Shown here piece after piece: positions 1 through 7,818 of a DNA stretch of 64,000 nucleotides; the first letter of the stretch is position 1; every line of letters begins with the position of its first letter. The stretch spans positions 186,001 to 250,000 of the forward strand of contig NZ_JAEKJA010000003.1 of the NCBI RefSeq assembly GCF_016411865.1, read 5' to 3'. Source of the stretch: Acuticoccus mangrovi (lineage in GTDB: Bacteria > Pseudomonadota > Alphaproteobacteria > Rhizobiales > Amorphaceae). Below the pieces are notes generated by a model, which was not told the DNA's origin, did not search any database, and saw only the letters and a list, made by a program, of their open reading frames with translations. Both the position numbers and the translations under genes were made by a program.

Positions 1-1452
1 CGCTCCGGCTCGGTCACGATGGTCAACGCCCTCGGCTCCGGCGTGCTCGAGACGCGCGGCCTGCTCGCCTTCCTCCCCCGGATCTGCGCGGAGGTGACGG
101 GCGCGCCGCTGAAGCTGCCCAACATCGCCACCTGGTGGTGCGGTCAGGCGAGCGAGCGGGCCTACGTGAAGGCCAACGCCCAGCGCATGACCATCGGCAG
201 CGCCTACGCCACGCGCCACCTCTTCGACCTCGACGAGGTGTCCGCCGTCGCCGGAGCCTTCACCCGCCCGCTCGACATGACGGTGGAGGACTGGATCGAG
301 GCCCGCGCCGGCCAGCTCGTCGCACAAGAGGCGGTAACGCTGTCCACCACCCCGGCCTTCGAGGAAGGCACCCTGGTGCCGCGGCCGATGAGCCTGCGCG
401 TGTTCCTCGCCCGCACCCGCGACGGCTGGCAGGTGATGCCGGGCGGCTTTGCCCGCATCGGCCGCACCGCAGGCTCGGCCAAGCTCGCCATGCAACAGGG
501 CGGGTCGGCGGCCGACGTGTGGGTGGTGAGCCCGCACGACGTGCCGGCGGAGACGATGCTCGCCACCGCCTCCACGCCCTATCTGCGCCAGCAGCCGGGC
601 GTGCTGCCGAGCCGGGCGGCCGACAATCTGTTCTGGCTCGGCCGCTACGTGGAGCGGGCGGAGAATCTCGTGCGTCTCCTACGCGCTTACCATCTCCGTC
701 TCGCCGAGGCGCCGAAGGAGGCGAGCCCCCTCGTCGCCCACCTCGAGACCTACCTCGCCGAGCTCGGCGCCGATCCGATCGACGGGCTTCCCGAAGGTCT
801 CGTCGACACCCTCGCCTCGGCGAGCACCGCCGCCGACAACATCCGCGACCGCTTCTCGGTCGACGGATGGATGGCGCTCGACGATCTGTCGAAGACGGTG
901 CGCAAGATGATGCGCACCGCCCGCCCCGGCGACGACACGGCGCTCGCCATGGGCATCCTGCTGCGCAAGATCTCCGGCTTCTCCGGCCTCGTGCACGAGA
1001 ACATGTACCGCTTCATGGGCTGGCGCTTCCTGTCGTGCGGCCGGTCGCTGGAGCGTGCCCTATCGCTGACCGCCCTCCTCGCCACCTTCGCCGATCCCGC
1101 CGCTCCCGACGGCAGCCTCGACCTCGCCGTGGAGGTGGCCGACAGCCACATGACCCACCGCCGCCGCTATGCCGTCGCCACCAACCGGGCGACCGTGGTG
1201 GACCTCCTCGCCCTCGACCCACTCAATCCGCGGGCGGTCATCTATCAGCTCAACGAGATCGCCGAGCACATTTCGGTGCTGCCGGGCTCGGAGCTTCACC
1301 GTCAGCTCTCGCCGCTCCAGCGCGCCGTGCTGCAAGCGCGCACCGACCTCGCCGTGGAGACCCCCGAGACGTTGACGAGCGCGACCCTCACCCGCCTCGG
1401 CGACGAGATCGCCAGCCTGTCTGGCCACATCGCCAGCACCTATCTGCGCTAG
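1..1452 (+). CDS. Circularly permuted ATP-grasp / alpha-E fusion protein (5' truncated)
   Basis: The reading frame is open from base 1, so the N-terminus lies outside the window. The first ~190 visible residues look like the end of a circularly permuted ATP-grasp domain (DUF404/407 type). From about residue 200 an alpha-E (DUF403) helical domain begins, with the typical stretch SRAADNLFWLGRYVERAEN and a long helical C-terminus. In many bacteria these are two proteins encoded next to a transglutaminase; here they are fused and the transglutaminase follows 11 bases downstream. The family is thought to act in peptide-like ligation or modification linked to the transglutaminase partner, but substrates are not firmly known. 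The domain call is confident; the function is inferred from family context. Confidence 0.88.
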   Translation, partial: RSGSVTMVNALGSGVLETRGLLAFLPRICAEVTGAPLKLPNIATWWCGQASERAYVKANAQRMTIGSAYATRHLFDLDEVSAVAGAFTRPLDMTVEDWIEARAGQLVAQEAVTLSTTPAFEEGTLVPRPMSLRVFLARTRDGWQVMPGGFARIGRTAGSAKLAMQQGGSAADVWVVSPHDVPAETMLATASTPYLRQQPGVLPSRAADNLFWLGRYVERAENLVRLLRAYHLRLAEAPKEASPLVAHLETYLAELGADPIDGLPEGLVDTLASASTAADNIRDRFSVDGWMALDDLSKTVRKMMRTARPGDDTALAMGILLRKISGFSGLVHENMYRFMGWRFLSCGRSLERALSLTALLATFADPAAPDGSLDLAVEVADSHMTHRRRYAVATNRATVVDLLALDPLNPRAVIYQLNEIAEHISVLPGSELHRQLSPLQRAVLQARTDLAVETPETLTSATLTRLGDEIASLSGHIASTYLR

Positions 1453-1463
1453 GGAGGGGTGGC

Positions 1464-2345
1464 GTGCTCTACAACATCACCCTCACCATCGGCTACGCCT
1501 ACGACTACCCCGCCGCCCAGAGCCGGCACGTGGTGCGCCTGATGCCGGCCGACATCGCCGGCGAGCAGCGCCTCGTCGCCGGCACCCTCTCCGTCACCCC
1601 GAAACCCGCCGAATGGCTCAACTGGACCGACTATTTCGGCAACGCCACCGTCGAGGTCGCCTTCCGCGAGCCGCACGAGGAGATCGACTTCGAAGTGAAG
1701 TCGCGCGTGGAACGGCTCGAAGGCGCGCCGCTCCTCGACATGTCGCCCCGCATCGGGGACCTCGCCGCCGACATCGCGGCGCACCGCATGCTCGACCCCC
1801 GCTCGCCCTACCACTTCGCCGGCAACACGCGCCGCGTGACGCTCGACGCGCGCACCACGCGCTACGCCCGCGACACTCTCCGCGAGAGCATGAGCACGCT
1901 CGACGCAGTGAAAGCCATCGGCGAAGCGATCCACGGCGACATGCGCTACGATCCGGAAGCCACCACGGTGGAAACGCCGATGCTGGAAGCCTTCGAGAAG
2001 CGGCACGGCGTGTGCCAGGACTTCACCCACATCATGATCGCCTGCCTGCGGGGCGTCGGCATTCCCGCCGGCTACGTGAGCGGCTTCCTGCGCACCAACC
2101 CGCCGGCCGGCGAGCCGCGCCTCGAAGGCGCCGACGCGATGCACGCCTGGGTCTCGGCCTGGTGCGGCGGCGAGGTGGGATGGGTCGAATACGACCCCAC
2201 CAACCGCGTGCTCGCCGGCGCCGACCATGTCGTGATCGCCCACGGCCGCGACTATTCCGACGTCGCTCCCGTGCGCGGCGTGATGCGCAGCCATGGCGAC
2301 CACACGAGCAAGCAGGCCGTCGACGTCGTGCCGATCACGGCCTGA
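1464..2345 (+). CDS. Transglutaminase-like cysteine protease family protein
   Basis: A 293-residue protein. The N-terminal half matches the bacterial transglutaminase-like N-terminal beta domain; the C-terminal half carries a transglutaminase core with catalytic Cys in HGVCQDFTH, His in DAMHAWV and Asp in EYDPTN. The chosen start is GTG, preceded closely by the purine-rich AGGGAGGGG; the same frame stays open far upstream but that part is out-of-frame translation of the previous gene. It follows the ATP-grasp/alpha-E gene with an 11-base gap, the usual operon partner. It probably makes or breaks amide bonds in the cytoplasm; the substrate is unknown. Confidence 0.88.
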   Translation: MLYNITLTIGYAYDYPAAQSRHVVRLMPADIAGEQRLVAGTLSVTPKPAEWLNWTDYFGNATVEVAFREPHEEIDFEVKSRVERLEGAPLLDMSPRIGDLAADIAAHRMLDPRSPYHFAGNTRRVTLDARTTRYARDTLRESMSTLDAVKAIGEAIHGDMRYDPEATTVETPMLEAFEKRHGVCQDFTHIMIACLRGVGIPAGYVSGFLRTNPPAGEPRLEGADAMHAWVSAWCGGEVGWVEYDPTNRVLAGADHVVIAHGRDYSDVAPVRGVMRSHGDHTSKQAVDVVPITA

Positions 2346-2354
2346 GGCCGGCGC

Positions 2355-3488
2355 CTACGCCGCGCGCGGCTTCGCCGCCATCACCGCCGCGTCGGTGTCG
2401 ATCTCGTTGAACGCCCAGAAGGAGCGGAGCGAGGTGCGCAGCCGGTTGGGCTTGAACGGCACGGTGACGCCCGTCTTCGCCGTCACGTCGGTCATCGGCG
2501 CCAAGACGTCGCGCCAGAAGTCCGGCCCGAGGAAGGCGTCGAACACCCCGGCGAACTCCTCCCCCTCCGGCACCTTCCCATCGCGCGCGAAGAGGTTCGG
2601 CGCCTTGTAGATATACTTCGATTTCTTGCCGAAATAGGGCGCCTCGATCCCGACGCTCGAGGACAGCGTGAACACGCCGGTGATATTTTCCGTCGACAAC
2701 AGGCTGTAGACGTTGTGATCGATCAGCTGGATCTTCGGAAACGCCGCCTGCAGCGTGCGGGTGTGCACCGAGCCCCGCTCCAGCGGATGCTCCTTGACGT
2801 AGAGCGCGTTGTAGTCCGCCGTGACGTCGGCGATCTTCTCCAGGAAGTTGCTGGCGCCGATGAAGCCGCCGTCCCGGATCTGCGTGCGGTCGAAGCGGGT
2901 CTGCAGAAGCAGCAGCGCACTGTTGGGGATCGGCGCGAAGGTGAAGCCGCGACGCGCCGACGCCGACTGGACCCCGGCGACCGTCTCGATGAGCTCCTCG
3001 GAGATGGCGTGGCTCGCCAACACGGCGTTCGCCGCGCCGCTGCTGGTGCGCACGGCGAGGAAGATGTCGTCGAGGAAGCGCACCGGATGCACGATCACGT
3101 CGACGTAGGGAATGCCGTACTTCTGGAGGATCTTCTCCAGATAGGGCGGCAGCTCGAAGGCGACGACGAGCGCGTCGCGAAAGATCTCGCGGAAGAAAGC
3201 CTCCGCCGCGGGGGCGAGCGCCTCCTCGTAGAGCATCGCCCACGCCTCGATCGAGGTGGCCAGCCCGTGCGCGCCATAGATGCCGCGGACGGTCTCGTAG
3301 TCGATCCCGCCGGCGGTGACGCCGGCGAAGTTCCAGACCGCCATTTCCACCGGCAGCCCGGTAGCCGCCGCCATCTGACGGCCGATGAGGTCGTGTCCCC
3401 ATTGGATGTTGTAGTGCTGCGTGGGGCGAGTGCTGTCCCAGCTGGGACGCAGAAGGTCTCCGGTGAAGACGATGCGTTTCAGCGGCAT
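2355..3488 (-). CDS. Capsular-polysaccharide type glycosyltransferase-like protein
   Basis: A 377-residue protein, last gene of a three-gene minus-strand unit, starting 6 bases after the upstream glycosyltransferase stop codon. It has no clear signal peptide or membrane segment. The C-terminal half carries KEHPLE, then VFTLSSSVGIEAPYFGK and YIYKAPNLF, an arrangement resembling the nucleotide-sugar-binding half of capsule proteins and bacterial beta-Kdo transferases (the KpsS/KpsC or GT99/GT107 type of fold). The N-terminal part (GHDLIGRQMAAATGLP) is less familiar. The likely role is transfer of a sugar during synthesis of a surface polysaccharide. The exact donor and acceptor cannot be read from the sequence. 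It converges on the transglutaminase gene with only 9 bases between stop codons. Confidence 0.6.
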   Translation of the reverse strand: MPLKRIVFTGDLLRPSWDSTRPTQHYNIQWGHDLIGRQMAAATGLPVEMAVWNFAGVTAGGIDYETVRGIYGAHGLATSIEAWAMLYEEALAPAAEAFFREIFRDALVVAFELPPYLEKILQKYGIPYVDVIVHPVRFLDDIFLAVRTSSGAANAVLASHAISEELIETVAGVQSASARRGFTFAPIPNSALLLLQTRFDRTQIRDGGFIGASNFLEKIADVTADYNALYVKEHPLERGSVHTRTLQAAFPKIQLIDHNVYSLLSTENITGVFTLSSSVGIEAPYFGKKSKYIYKAPNLFARDGKVPEGEEFAGVFDAFLGPDFWRDVLAPMTDVTAKTGVTVPFKPNRLRTSLRSFWAFNEIDTDAAVMAAKPRAA

Positions 3489-3494
3489 GATGGG

Positions 3495-4685
3495 CTAAGC
3501 ATTCTTGAGAAACATGATGAGATCACGGAAAGCAACTTCCGGTGCATGGCGCGTCGCAACATACGTCTGGGCGTCGATCTCGGCACGGCGACGCACGTCC
3601 GGCTGCACGGCGAGGTCGAGCATCGTCTGGACGAATTCGCCGCGGGAGCCCACAAGGAAGAGACCCTTGCCAACGGCGTCCTCCAGCCCCCGCGCCCCTT
3701 CCGCCGTCGTCACGCACGGCACACCGTAGCGCATCGCGTCGAGCGTCTTGATCTTGATGCCGCCGCCGACGAACACCGGATTGATCGCGATGTCGGCGGC
3801 CTCGTAGTAGGCATCGAGGCTGTCGACCCTGCCGTGCAGATTGACGTTCTTCGGGGCCTCGGCGACGGCGTTGCTCACCTTACCCACCACGTCGAGGACG
3901 AAGTGGTCTTCGAGCATCGGCCAGACCTGGTCGAGAAACCACAACAGGCCGATCACGTTCGCCTCGGCGTCGGACCCGGTGAAGATCAGCCGGCGCCCGT
4001 CCCGCTCGCGCACCGTCCGCTCGGCCAGCAGCACCGTGTGCGGTGCGTAGATCACGTTGCGCATCCCGAGGCGGGTCTTGAAGGTCTCGCAATCGGCCTG
4101 GCTGATCGCGAGGATCGAATCGTACATGCGCAGGATCTCCGCCTCCTGCGCGGCCGAGAACTGCAGCCGCACCGAGCGCCCATAGTGCTGGAACGCCATC
4201 GCCCGATGGCTCATGACGTCATGCGTGTCGAGGATCGTCATCGTGCCCTCGGGCACCGCATCGAGGAGGTAGCTCCGGTCGATATACTCGATGAGGACGA
4301 AATCCGGCCGGGTACGTTCCAGATAGTCGGCCGCCGCCGCCACCCAGGAGTGCTTGTAGAAGCTGCGCAGCTCCCGGTGGCCGCCCCGCCCAACGGGCAC
4401 CGCCGGGGCCGTCTTTTCGTAGACCTTATAGGAGACCAGCTCCGCCTGAAGGCCGAGCGCCTTGAACGCGGCCTTCACGTTCTGGCCGACCGACCGGAAG
4501 CAGAAGACCTTCAGATCGCAATGCTCTTCGATGGCCTTGAGCGTGAGAATGATGCGGGCATGACTGCCGTAGGTCTGCTGCCAGAAATCAATGTCCGTCA
4601 AAATGACGACGACCGGCCGTCGCGCGCCGGAGGCGTGCGCATGCGCGGGCGTCTTGGAAGTCGAACCGAGCGCTGTGTTCATCAT
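3495..4685 (-). CDS. Glycosyltransferase family 4 protein
   Basis: A 396-residue protein with the GT-B, GT4-like architecture. Its C-terminal Rossmann half holds LHGRVDSLDAYYEAADIAINP and GGGIKIKTLDAMRYGVPCVTT, the usual acidic/glycine-rich region that binds the nucleotide sugar. The N-terminal acceptor domain begins near VVVILTDIDFW, after a ~25-residue polar extension. The start is one of two consecutive ATG codons behind GGCGGACGG. It sits between a gene of unknown function and a capsule-type transferase with short spacing, so the three probably form one operon for a surface polysaccharide. The sugar transferred is not identifiable. Confidence 0.82.
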   Translation of the reverse strand: MMNTALGSTSKTPAHAHASGARRPVVVILTDIDFWQQTYGSHARIILTLKAIEEHCDLKVFCFRSVGQNVKAAFKALGLQAELVSYKVYEKTAPAVPVGRGGHRELRSFYKHSWVAAAADYLERTRPDFVLIEYIDRSYLLDAVPEGTMTILDTHDVMSHRAMAFQHYGRSVRLQFSAAQEAEILRMYDSILAISQADCETFKTRLGMRNVIYAPHTVLLAERTVRERDGRRLIFTGSDAEANVIGLLWFLDQVWPMLEDHFVLDVVGKVSNAVAEAPKNVNLHGRVDSLDAYYEAADIAINPVFVGGGIKIKTLDAMRYGVPCVTTAEGARGLEDAVGKGLFLVGSRGEFVQTMLDLAVQPDVRRRAEIDAQTYVATRHAPEVAFRDLIMFLKNA

Positions 4686-4717
4686 CCGTCCGCCAATAAT
4701 CCGGGGAACCCGCCCGG

Positions 4718-5614
4718 TCAGGCGGGCGCCCGATCGATCAACACGGTGCCGACACCGATCCCGAGGAAACGCGTGTCGGCGGAGCCCAGCATCGCGCTCG
4801 GCTGCACACAGCGTGCCATCGTCAGCTCCAGGAAGAGGAAGCTCGACTGCTCCGTTTCCGCGATGTCGATCTCGAAGCTGAGATACCCCTTCACCGGCTT
4901 CGGATCCGCGAAGACGATGTTCTCCACCGCGTGTCCGTTCACGGTGATCGTCAGTTCGTCGAGCTGGGTCGGATCGAGCACCTGGTAATCGAAACCGATC
5001 TCATAGTGGCCGACGCCGAGGCTCGGCAGCAGCAACGATGCGCGAAGATCCGGGCCGGACCAGCGCCAGAACTTGCCGCTCGGGAGCTCCTCCACCGGGT
5101 GCCAGCCGCGGCCGAGCACGTTGTGGCCGAGCGGCACCTCGACGTGGGTCATCGTCGGACCCGTGGAAAGGCCCTCAAGATCGGCATGAAGAGCGTTCAG
5201 GGCGACGATCGGGTCGGCGTACCCCTTGCCCTCGCCGAACACGAACTTCCGGTCGGACGCCAGGCTGGACTTGATCAGCAGGAGGTCGGCCTCGAGGGCC
5301 GCCACGCGCCGCATCAGCGCCTTGATGACGGTGCCGTAGGGGTCGTCGTCCGGCGCTTTATCCGGCAGGAGGGCCGACAGGGTCGCGAGATAGCCGTTGG
5401 CGAGAGCCTCGGACATTGCCGTGCCGGAGCGCTTCGTCTGCGAAAGGTCGAGGGTGGCATCGGCATCGCTCGTCAGAAGCACCGACACGGTTCGCGACAC
5501 GAGCTCGGTCATCTGCTCCGGGGAGAGGCGCAGCGTGCCCTCGTCCGCCGTATCCACCGGATAGTCGAGATCGGCGTCGCCTTGCGCATTAACCAAAGTA
5601 CTACCTCGTTGCAT
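4718..5614 (-). CDS. Hypothetical protein with C-terminal beta-sandwich-like domain, polysaccharide cluster
   Basis: A 298-residue protein not assigned to a named family. The first ~120 residues are acidic and helical (LRLSPEQMTELVSRTVSVLL; MRRVAALEADLLLIK may be a short coiled coil). The C-terminal ~150 residues are strand-rich, with GWHPVEELPSGKFWRWSGP followed by alternating hydrophobic strands and ending in FLGIGVGTVLIDR. The GW...E...FRW-type signature occurs in jelly-roll-like modules associated with glycosyltransferases, so a carbohydrate-related role is inferred. The ATG start has no strong ribosome-binding site. It is the first gene of the three-gene unit and is preceded by a long AT-rich stretch. 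Confidence 0.55.
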   Translation of the reverse strand: MQRGSTLVNAQGDADLDYPVDTADEGTLRLSPEQMTELVSRTVSVLLTSDADATLDLSQTKRSGTAMSEALANGYLATLSALLPDKAPDDDPYGTVIKALMRRVAALEADLLLIKSSLASDRKFVFGEGKGYADPIVALNALHADLEGLSTGPTMTHVEVPLGHNVLGRGWHPVEELPSGKFWRWSGPDLRASLLLPSLGVGHYEIGFDYQVLDPTQLDELTITVNGHAVENIVFADPKPVKGYLSFEIDIAETEQSSFLFLELTMARCVQPSAMLGSADTRFLGIGVGTVLIDRAPA

Positions 5615-6049
5615 CAATCAATGTTCCGTTTTCCGACACGTCCATCGAAGGCGCCGCGTTTCGGCACGCGCCAACTCGCATGCCCGAGACGGTCCCAACC
5701 GCCCCTTGGCCAAGCGCTCACTAAATTTATAGTTGAAAATCATCTTCTTCACGCAAAGCTCGCCCATTGCCGAAACGGTATGGTCGTGCAAGGTCTTACA
5801 TTGGTTTACAAGCGAGGGTCAATTGCCGAATTGTGCAGATGCGCAGACGGCAAAGCGCCGCATCGAACGCCCACCAAAACCGGATCAAACACTTAGAACA
5901 ACAATCAACCATAGTTTATAAATTAATTAACAATCGAACATTGCTGCTATCCGAAATACGAATACTAAGCGCGATGGGGATCGCCTCCACCACTGATTGC
6001 TGCAGCGCCGCATCGACCGATCGACGATCTGGAGCGCGACGATCCGCCA
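5615..6049. other. AT-rich intergenic region upstream of the polysaccharide cluster
   Basis: About 435 bases without a convincing gene. The middle (roughly 5720-5960) is strikingly AT-rich against the rest of the window, with runs such as TTTATAAATTAATTAACAATC. The polysaccharide operon reads away from it on the minus strand, so its promoter probably lies here. On the other side alkB ends. Short open frames exist but none has a ribosome-binding site or a recognisable product. The base composition could mark an acquired segment or a silenced or regulated promoter. Confidence 0.5.
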
Positions 6050-6673
6050 TCAATCGACGCTCAGCGGATTGACCCGGCGCAGCGTCAGATTGATCCGGCC
6101 GCCGTCCGGCAGAAGGCGCGAGGAGCCGGCAATGATGCGATCGATGCCGTGGTAGATGAGGCGGGCCTCCCCGCCGAACATGATCACGTCGCCTGACGCG
6201 AGACGAAGCGATCGGGTGGGTCCGCGCCGCGTGGTGCCGCCGATGCGGAAGACGCCCGTGTCGCCCAGCGAGACCGACACGACCGGCGCGTCGAACGTCG
6301 CCTCGTCGCGATCCTGGTGGAGCCCGAGCTTCGCCGTCCCCCGATAGAGATTGACGAGGCAGGCCTCGGGCTCTCCCGGTGCTCCGAGCGATCGCCACAG
6401 GGCGACGAGGCGCTGCGGGATCGGCGGCCACGGCTCGCCGGTGTCGGGATGGGTGCGCTGGTAGCGATAGCCGGTCCGGTCGGCGACCCAGCCGAGCGAC
6501 CCGCAATTCGTCATCTCGACCGAGAAGGGCTGATTGGTCCGCGGCATGCGCGGCACGAAGAGCGGCGCCTCGGCGATCACCTGCTCGATCTCGGCGAGAA
6601 GGCTACGCTGGTCGGTCGCCGAGATGCGGCCGGGATAGTAGGCGACGCCATCGCTGATCGCTGCCACCGTCAC
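6050..6673 (-). CDS. alkB: Alpha-ketoglutarate-dependent dioxygenase AlkB
   Basis: A 207-residue AlkB family protein that repairs alkylated bases such as 1-methyladenine and 3-methylcytosine in DNA or RNA using Fe(II) and 2-oxoglutarate. The iron ligands are visible as H and D in LHQDRDEATFD and the later H in IYHGIDRI; the 2-oxoglutarate-binding arginines are in GRINLTLRRV. The substrate-binding part holds NCGSLGWVADRTGYRY. A longer frame exists, but the GTG start chosen here is preceded by GGTGGAG at normal spacing and gives the usual family length. It is transcribed alone on the minus strand, divergent from the YceI gene. Confidence 0.92.
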   Translation of the reverse strand: MTVAAISDGVAYYPGRISATDQRSLLAEIEQVIAEAPLFVPRMPRTNQPFSVEMTNCGSLGWVADRTGYRYQRTHPDTGEPWPPIPQRLVALWRSLGAPGEPEACLVNLYRGTAKLGLHQDRDEATFDAPVVSVSLGDTGVFRIGGTTRRGPTRSLRLASGDVIMFGGEARLIYHGIDRIIAGSSRLLPDGGRINLTLRRVNPLSVD

Positions 6674-7034
6674 TGGAAATCTCCACCGAACCGCTGCGAG
6701 CCAACCACCTTCGCCCCACCCCAAGCACGCCCGTCGCCGCCCCGCAAGGGACGATCGGCCTCGAAGGCGGCCGCGGTCGCCGCCGCCTCACGCCCTTGTG
6801 AGGACGGGGGCGGCCCGGCGACGTCACGCAGCGACCGCGGCCCGCCGCGCCGATGCGCCGGCTTCGGCCCCCGTTCCGCCGATCCGGAGCGCCCCTTTCA
6901 GCGACGCAACGTCGCGTTGGCGTCGGTGCAAGGGCCGAGGCGGCCTCCTCGGGTTCCGCGATGCCGCGATGCCCCCTACATCGCCCCCCGACTGACGCCG
7001 CATCCTGCGGTGCAGCAAACCGAAAGGATCTCCG
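6674..7034. other. Intergenic region between alkB and the YceI gene
   Basis: About 360 bases between divergent genes. It must hold promoters for both, but no clear -35/-10 pair can be read in this GC-rich DNA. Immediately before the YceI start, GAAAGGATCTCCG provides a ribosome-binding site. No RNA gene or further coding region was recognised. Confidence 0.4.
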
Positions 7035-7637
7035 ATGCGCCAGTTCCTCGCCGCTGCCCTCACCACCCTCGTGCTCGCTGCGCCTGCTGCAGCGCAGTCG
7101 CTCGACGTCCCCTCGGGCACCTACGTGTCCGATCCCACCCACACGTCGGTGGTCTGGAAGCTCTCCCACTTCGGCTACTCCACCTACACCGGCAACTTCG
7201 AGCGCAAGGCCATCGCCGCCACGGTCGAGCTCGACGCCGACGACGTCGCCAACTCCTCCGTCGAGGTCACGCTGAACGGCAACGCGGTGCGCACGCTCCA
7301 CCCCGGACCGACCGACTTCGACGCCGAGATCGCGTCCGACATGTTCCTCAACGCGGTCGCCCACCCCGAGATCACCTTCAAGAGCACCGGCATCACCCTC
7401 ACCGGCGACAACACCGCCGACGTCGCCGGCGAGCTCACCGTCAACGGCCAGACCCACCCCTTCACCCTCGCCGCGACGCTCAACCGGGCGGCCACTCATC
7501 CGATGAGCGGCAACCCCACCATCGGCATCTCCGCCGTTGGCACGCTGGACCGGACGGAATACGGCGTCACCTCGCTCGCCGGCCCGATCGGCACCGAGGT
7601 GACGATCGAAGTGCAGGCCGAGTTCATTCCCGAGTAG
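7035..7637 (+). CDS. YceI family periplasmic protein
   Basis: A 200-residue exported protein. It has a signal peptide (MRQFLAAALTTLVLAAPAAAQS, cleavage after AAAQ or nearby), followed by one YceI beta-barrel domain with the usual opening YVSDPTHTSVVWKLSHFGYS and FDAEIASDMFLNAVAHPEI. YceI proteins are lipocalin-like barrels that bind polyisoprenoid or amphiphilic ligands in the periplasm. The next gene encodes a cytochrome b561 fused to a second YceI domain, so the two likely share a role in periplasmic electron or quinone chemistry. The ligand is not known. Confidence 0.9.
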   Translation: MRQFLAAALTTLVLAAPAAAQSLDVPSGTYVSDPTHTSVVWKLSHFGYSTYTGNFERKAIAATVELDADDVANSSVEVTLNGNAVRTLHPGPTDFDAEIASDMFLNAVAHPEITFKSTGITLTGDNTADVAGELTVNGQTHPFTLAATLNRAATHPMSGNPTIGISAVGTLDRTEYGVTSLAGPIGTEVTIEVQAEFIPE

Positions 7638-7701
7638 GCCGCCTCGTTGCGGCCGGCCGCCGGACCCTTGGCGGATCCGAGCGGCCGGTCGACAATGGGC
7701 C

Positions 7702-7721
7702 GGCGGGGCAGCCGCCCCGCC
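7702..7721 (+). other. GC-rich hairpin between the YceI gene and the b561-YceI gene
   Basis: GGCGGGGC and GCCCCGCC form an 8-bp stem around AGCC. No T-run follows, so it is a weak or Rho-dependent termination point, or an mRNA-stabilising stem, rather than a standard intrinsic terminator. Confidence 0.4.
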
Positions 7722-7818
7722 CACAGCCGCGCGCCGCCTCCATCGGCCGGGCGCGCGGCCCGCGAATCAGCGACGATGGAACGGCGTGACCGCAGCACGC
7801 CCCAGCAGCGGCAGAAGG

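Noticed and set aside
1449-2303. Minus-strand frame opposite the transglutaminase gene
   Set aside because: Gly/Ala/His-rich shadow of the coding strand with no recognisable domain.
2715-4988. Long plus-strand frame opposite the glycosyltransferases
   Set aside because: Translation is Arg/His/Asp-rich with no motif; the minus strand has clear glycosyltransferase motifs.
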